From Opitutus sp. GAS368 (lineage in GTDB: Bacteria; Verrucomicrobiota; Verrucomicrobiia; Opitutales; Opitutaceae), in NCBI GenBank assembly GCA_945871005.1, contig CAMBUJ010000013.1:1-36196 (forward strand): DNA of 36,196 nt, read 5' to 3'. The notes beneath the pieces were generated by a model that had not been told where the DNA came from, made no database searches, and saw only the letters and a list, made by a program, of their open reading frames with translations. Below are positions 32,819 to 36,196 of this stretch, piece by piece. Position 1 is the first letter of the stretch. Each line of letters opens with the position of its first letter. The translations under genes and the position numbers were made by a program.

Positions 32819-32912
32819 GTGAGGATTTTCTAGTTGGTTTGGGTTGCGTCCGGTCGTGCACGTTTGGTGTAGCCCGTGGGCCCGTGATCACTCCCGGACA
32901 AAGTCGGGAAAA

Positions 32913-33788
32913 TTAGTGGGCGGCCTCTTTGCCGTGGTCGTCGCCATGATCGTCGGCGTGGTCGTCGCCGTGGTTGCAAATCAGGCCGATGTAAACGGCG
33001 GTGAGCAGGGTGAACACCAGGCCCTGAACGAAGCCCACCAGCAGCTCGAGGAAATAGAAGGGCGGCAGGAAATGCATGGCGTGAAGGAGGTTTTCACCGC
33101 CGAACACGTTACCGAACAAACGCATCGAGAGAGTCACCGGACGGATGAAAATCGAGACGACCTCGATCACGCCGACCACGATAAACACCAGCGACAGGCC
33201 CCAGTACATGGCGGGAGCGAGTTCCTTTTTGTCGGCCTTGTTGCCGAACAAGTCCTTGATGAGCAGCCCGGGGCCGGCGTAACGCATCACGATCACGAAC
33301 CAGGCGCCGAAGGAGACCAAGGCGAGGGCAATGGTGCCGTTGAGCTCCGAGGTGTGGGGGCGGATCAGCGGGGTTTCGACGTGGAAAGTGCCGTCAACGA
33401 CGTGGCCCCAGCCCATCGTGCCAACAAAGGGCAGCAGGCCCGACCAGTTGTGCAACACGATGAAAACAAAAAGGGTCAGAAGCACCGGAAAGGTCATCGG
33501 CATGGCCTTCTTGCCCACGATCGGCTCGTACAACCCGCGCAGACCGCTGATGGCCTCCTCGATGATGGCCTGGCCACGCGAGGGAACCAAGGTGGGCTTA
33601 CCCACCATCCAGCGAACCACTAAAATGATGGCGATGGTGATCACCCAGCTGGTGAGGATACTGTTGGTCACGGGCACGCCAATGAAGTCCTTGAGGGAGG
33701 CGGCGGCTTCATGTCCGCCAGCGGCGAACGCGGTCGCTCCGCTAGCTAAAAGCAGCGTCGAGAGGGCGAGTGATTTGACTGCGGACAT
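32913..33788 (-). CDS. atpB: ATP synthase Fo a subunit with a His/Asp-rich tail
   Basis: A 291-residue stator subunit that carries the proton half-channels. It begins with a likely signal sequence (LALSTLLLASGATAFAAGG), as in several bacterial a subunits. The essential arginine is in RPVTLSMRLFGNVFGGE near residue 218, and further helices include PVLLTLFVFIVLHNWSGLLP and LLVGFVQGLVFTLLTAVYI. The C-terminus ends GDDHADDHGDDHGKEAAH, encoded by a roughly 12-bp repeat, a possible metal- or proton-binding tail. It is the first gene of the operon; no atpI or atpZ is seen upstream. Confidence 0.96.
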   Translation of the reverse strand: MSAVKSLALSTLLLASGATAFAAGGHEAAASLKDFIGVPVTNSILTSWVITIAIILVVRWMVGKPTLVPSRGQAIIEEAISGLRGLYEPIVGKKAMPMTFPVLLTLFVFIVLHNWSGLLPFVGTMGWGHVVDGTFHVETPLIRPHTSELNGTIALALVSFGAWFVIVMRYAGPGLLIKDLFGNKADKKELAPAMYWGLSLVFIVVGVIEVVSIFIRPVTLSMRLFGNVFGGENLLHAMHFLPPFYFLELLVGFVQGLVFTLLTAVYIGLICNHGDDHADDHGDDHGKEAAH

Positions 33789-33995
33789 GGTGGCGCGAAA
33801 AGGCGTTCGTTGAGGGAAAAGGCCAAACCAAGGAGACGGCCTATGCGTCCGTCAATACCTGAAGATTACTTCATCTTATCAGAAGGAGCGTAATTAGTTC
33901 TGCACCGCGCGAGCGCCGTGCAGCTAATCGCCCCCCCGCCCTAGTCGGGCCAACAGTCAGCCCGGCCCGACCGATTTCCCGCCGCAGCCACCGGC
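33789..33995. promoter_or_regulatory. Intergenic region upstream of the atp operon and downstream of nuoN
   Basis: The 207-bp gap should hold the atp promoter. On the minus strand TAAGAT in GATAAGATGAAG is a possible -10, but no convincing -35 is found, so this is tentative. GTCGGGCC (33944-33951) pairs with GGCCCGAC (33964-33971), and an imperfect GC stem lies at about 33901-33922. These hairpins probably end the nuo transcript. No gene or tRNA was seen. Confidence 0.4.
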
Positions 33996-35471
33996 TCAGA
34001 ACTGATTGATAACCAAGGCCGGAAACAGCCCTAGGCCTAGGGTACCCGCGGCGGCCAACAGCAGGGTTAACGCGGTGGCGAGGGGCACCCGAACGGACGC
34101 TTCGGCGCCCGATACCGGGCCCGCGACCAGCGCTTGTTTGAGTACGGCGAGGTAATAATAGAGCGCAACCGCACTCAGGGCGATGGCCAGCAGGGTCAAT
34201 GCGCCGATTGAACTGGCCACCCCGCCGGCCTGGAGCGCGGCGACGAAAACCGAGAATTTACCAAAGAAACCGGCCAACGGCGGAATGCCCGCCAGCGAGA
34301 GCACAAACACGGTCAAGCAACCCGCGAGCAGCGGTGAGCGCCGGTAAAGGCCGGCCAGGTCGGTGATTTTTTGGCAACCACCCTGCCCTTCCAACACCGC
34401 GATCACCCCAAACACTCCCGCTGTGGCCACGCCGTAAGTCAGAATATAATAAAAAAGCCCGCCGAAACCGGCCGCGTCCGCCGCCGCCACCCCGAGCAAC
34501 ATCACGCCGGTGTGGGCGATCGCCGAATACGCGAGCAGGCGGCGCAGGCTGGTCTGGGCGAGCGCGGCCAGATTCCCAAGCAGGAGCGAGGCGCCCGCCA
34601 GCAACGCCACCAGCGTGACCCACCCGCCCGCCTGACCAAGGGCGTGCGCGGGATTGCCGGCCATTCCGCCGAGTCCGGGCCAAAGCAGACGCAGGAACAG
34701 GGTAAAGCCGGCGAGCTTCGAGGCGGACGCGATCAGCGCGGCCGAAGGTGTAGGTGCGCCCTCGTACGCGTCGGGCGCCCAAAGGTGGAACGGCGCGGCA
34801 GCGGCCTTAAAGCCAAAGGCCACCAGCACCATGACCAGCGCGATCATCAACAACGGTGACAGCTCCGTGTGGGCCAACGCCGCGGCGATGCGCGACAGTT
34901 CGAGTTCGCCGGTCACCCCGTAGATCAGGCTGAAGCCAAAGAGCAAAAACGCCGTGGCCATGCCGCCGAAGAGGAAATACTTGAGCGCCGCCTCGGCGGA
35001 TTCACGTCGGTCTTTGTCAAAACCTACCAGCACGTAGAGCGAGAGACTGGCGAGTTCGAGCGCGGCGAACGCGACCAGCAGGTGGTTGGCCGCAGACATC
35101 AGGGTGAAGCCGGTGGTGCCGAACAGAATGAGCGCCACGTATTCGGCCGGGTTGCGTGGCCGCTTGGCGCCCGCGGCGACCCCGAGGGTGATCAGCGCCA
35201 GCACGAGCACACCGGCGCGCGACGCCACCGCGAGTTCGTCCAACACAAACTGGTTTCCATACACCCCACCAACCGCCCCCACCGTGATCGAGGCGAACAG
35301 CGCGCCGATCAGGGTCAGCGCGCCGAGCACTAACGACGCGGTGAGCCGCGCGGCGAGCGCACGGCGGCGGCCGAAGATCAAATCGTAGGCGAGCACCACC
35401 ACGGCGCCGTCGACCAAAATGATCTCGGGTTGGAACGCGTAGGCGAGCTGGGCGTAACTGGAGTTAATCAT
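33996..35471 (-). CDS. nuoN: NADH-quinone oxidoreductase subunit N
   Basis: A 491-residue antiporter-like membrane subunit of respiratory complex I. About 14 hydrophobic helices are visible. Family markers include the lysine/glutamate-bearing helices, FALELASLSLYVLVGFDKDRRESAEAALKYFL near residue 131, FHLWAPDAYEGAPTPSAALI near 229 and LLAYSAIAHTGVMLLG near 313. It ends the nuo operon. The ATG overlaps the nuoM stop as ATGA and is preceded by GGAGG at good spacing, the only clear Shine-Dalgarno sequence among the starts checked here; those bases also encode the end of NuoM. Confidence 0.96.
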   Translation of the reverse strand: MINSSYAQLAYAFQPEIILVDGAVVVLAYDLIFGRRRALAARLTASLVLGALTLIGALFASITVGAVGGVYGNQFVLDELAVASRAGVLVLALITLGVAAGAKRPRNPAEYVALILFGTTGFTLMSAANHLLVAFAALELASLSLYVLVGFDKDRRESAEAALKYFLFGGMATAFLLFGFSLIYGVTGELELSRIAAALAHTELSPLLMIALVMVLVAFGFKAAAAPFHLWAPDAYEGAPTPSAALIASASKLAGFTLFLRLLWPGLGGMAGNPAHALGQAGGWVTLVALLAGASLLLGNLAALAQTSLRRLLAYSAIAHTGVMLLGVAAADAAGFGGLFYYILTYGVATAGVFGVIAVLEGQGGCQKITDLAGLYRRSPLLAGCLTVFVLSLAGIPPLAGFFGKFSVFVAALQAGGVASSIGALTLLAIALSAVALYYYLAVLKQALVAGPVSGAEASVRVPLATALTLLLAAAGTLGLGLFPALVINQF

Positions 35472-36196
35472 TGGGCACCTCCCCAGATCGCGCGCATTGC
35501 CGGTGATTGCAGGCTTGGCACGATCCAGTTGAGCAACAGGTCTGGTTTCAGTCCGATCAGTACGATGGCCGCCAACAGCAGCAGCGCGCCGGTTTTTTCC
35601 GGCCAGCTCATCGGCGCGTAGTCGTGAGCGTGGGCCGAGTCGGAGTCGGCAAGTCCAGAGTGGTCAGCACTGCTGACGACCGAAGCCCCAGCCTGTCCGA
35701 AAAAGGCGACGTGGATCGCCCGCAGGGTAAAGGCGGCGGCGATCAACACCCCGAAAGCCGCGCACACCGCCCAGACCGTGGAGAACTGCCAGGTGCCGAT
35801 CAGCAGCGTGAGTTCGGCAGGGAAACCGCTGAAGCCCGGCATGCCCATCGAGGCGAGCCCGGCGATCACGAAGACGACTGCGGCGAACGGCATCAGCCGG
35901 TGCAGGGGCAGTTTTTGCAACTCGGCGAGCTGCCGGGTGTGGGTGCGCTCGTACACCATTCGCCCGACCACCGCGAACAGCAGGCCGGCTATCGCCCCGT
36001 GGGAAAACATCTGCAACACCGCGCCAGACACCGCCACCGGATTAGCGGCGGCTAGGCCAAGGATCACAAAGCCCATGTGGCTGACGCTGGAGTAGCCGAT
36101 CACGAATTTGAAATCGTCCTGCACCAACGCGACCAACCCGGCGTAAAGGATGCCGATCACCGCAAGGGCGGCGATGGCCGGTTGCCAAAAGGCGAG
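35468..36196 (-). CDS. nuoM: NADH-quinone oxidoreductase subunit M, C-terminal part
   Basis: The frame is open to the window edge, so 242 C-terminal residues are present of a subunit usually near 500. It contains QDDFKFVIGYSSVSHMGFV, with the conserved YSSVSHMG of NuoM, QMFSHGAIAGLLF, and GLASMGMPGFSGFPAE, all hallmark motifs of this antiporter-like complex I subunit. Near the C-terminus a hydrophilic stretch rich in Ser, Asp and His (SSADHSGLADSDSAHAHDY) separates the last helices. It overlaps nuoN by 4 nt. Confidence 0.95.
   Translation of the reverse strand, partial: LAFWQPAIAALAVIGILYAGLVALVQDDFKFVIGYSSVSHMGFVILGLAAANPVAVSGAVLQMFSHGAIAGLLFAVVGRMVYERTHTRQLAELQKLPLHRLMPFAAVVFVIAGLASMGMPGFSGFPAELTLLIGTWQFSTVWAVCAAFGVLIAAAFTLRAIHVAFFGQAGASVVSSADHSGLADSDSAHAHDYAPMSWPEKTGALLLLAAIVLIGLKPDLLLNWIVPSLQSPAMRAIWGGAQ

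Noticed and set aside
35640-35690. Possible further heptamer insertion in nuoM (Ser/Asp/His-rich linker)
   Set aside because: AGT triplets recur at spacings of 6, 8 and 7, so strict 7-bp phasing fails; only a short GTCAGC/GCTGAC palindrome is present.

Overview
The window is a high-GC bacterial chromosome segment that fits Verrucomicrobiota, most likely an Opitutaceae-like organism. That placement is an inference. It rests on the gene content (YHS-type copper protein, FmdA/FmdB beside a Urt-type transporter), the near absence of Shine-Dalgarno sequences, and intergenic DNA rich in palindromic and heptameric repeats. No rRNA, tRNA, CRISPR array, prophage or complete transposase was recognised. 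Almost all genes lie on the minus strand; the exceptions are the gene entering from the left edge, a lysR regulator and a small DUF486 membrane protein.

Layout. 1-1014 (+): C-terminal part of a large protein resembling PPi-dependent PEP carboxykinase. 1015-1582: hairpins plus four copies of a 110-bp tandem repeat. 1583-3622: Cu+ P-type ATPase (copA). 3816-5298: truncated apbE behind a Gfo/Idh/MocA oxidoreductase. 5299-7143: a repeat-rich accessory patch with a PIN-domain toxin/antitoxin pair between two GC-rich palindromic repeats, followed by a decayed partial second copy of the oxidoreductase. 7144-13763: a nitrogen-scavenging operon (urtABCDE-fmdA-fmdB). It has a -24/-12 (sigma-54) promoter match upstream, a divergent lysR gene and an intrinsic terminator at the far end. 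14912-18863: a CusCBA-type heavy-metal efflux locus in which one deletion has fused the first two thirds of cusB to the second half of cusA, plus a YHS-like secreted protein. 19072-23745: gltB. 24019-26412: tex. 26553-26954 (+): DUF486. 27016-33788: the whole F1Fo ATP synthase operon atpBEFHAGDC. 33996-36196: nuoN and the end of nuoM.

How the genes fit together. Urea or short amides would be imported by UrtABCDE, formamide hydrolysed by FmdA, and the ammonia assimilated with the help of glutamate synthase GltB. A sigma-54 promoter would place this under nitrogen control. NADH dehydrogenase and ATP synthase lie side by side as an energy block. CopA and the YHS protein remain as intact copper functions, while the Cus pump looks inactivated.

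The most unusual signal is a recurring architecture: arrays of degenerate 7-bp units arranged as inverted pairs that can fold into long hairpins. At least seven occur in 36 kb, built from different heptamers. Four lie between genes (two inside the ATP synthase operon). Three lie inside conserved genes as in-frame insertions (two in gltB, one in tex). This resembles the logic of Rickettsia palindromic elements combined with cyanobacterial heptanucleotide repeats. I do not know a described family that matches it.
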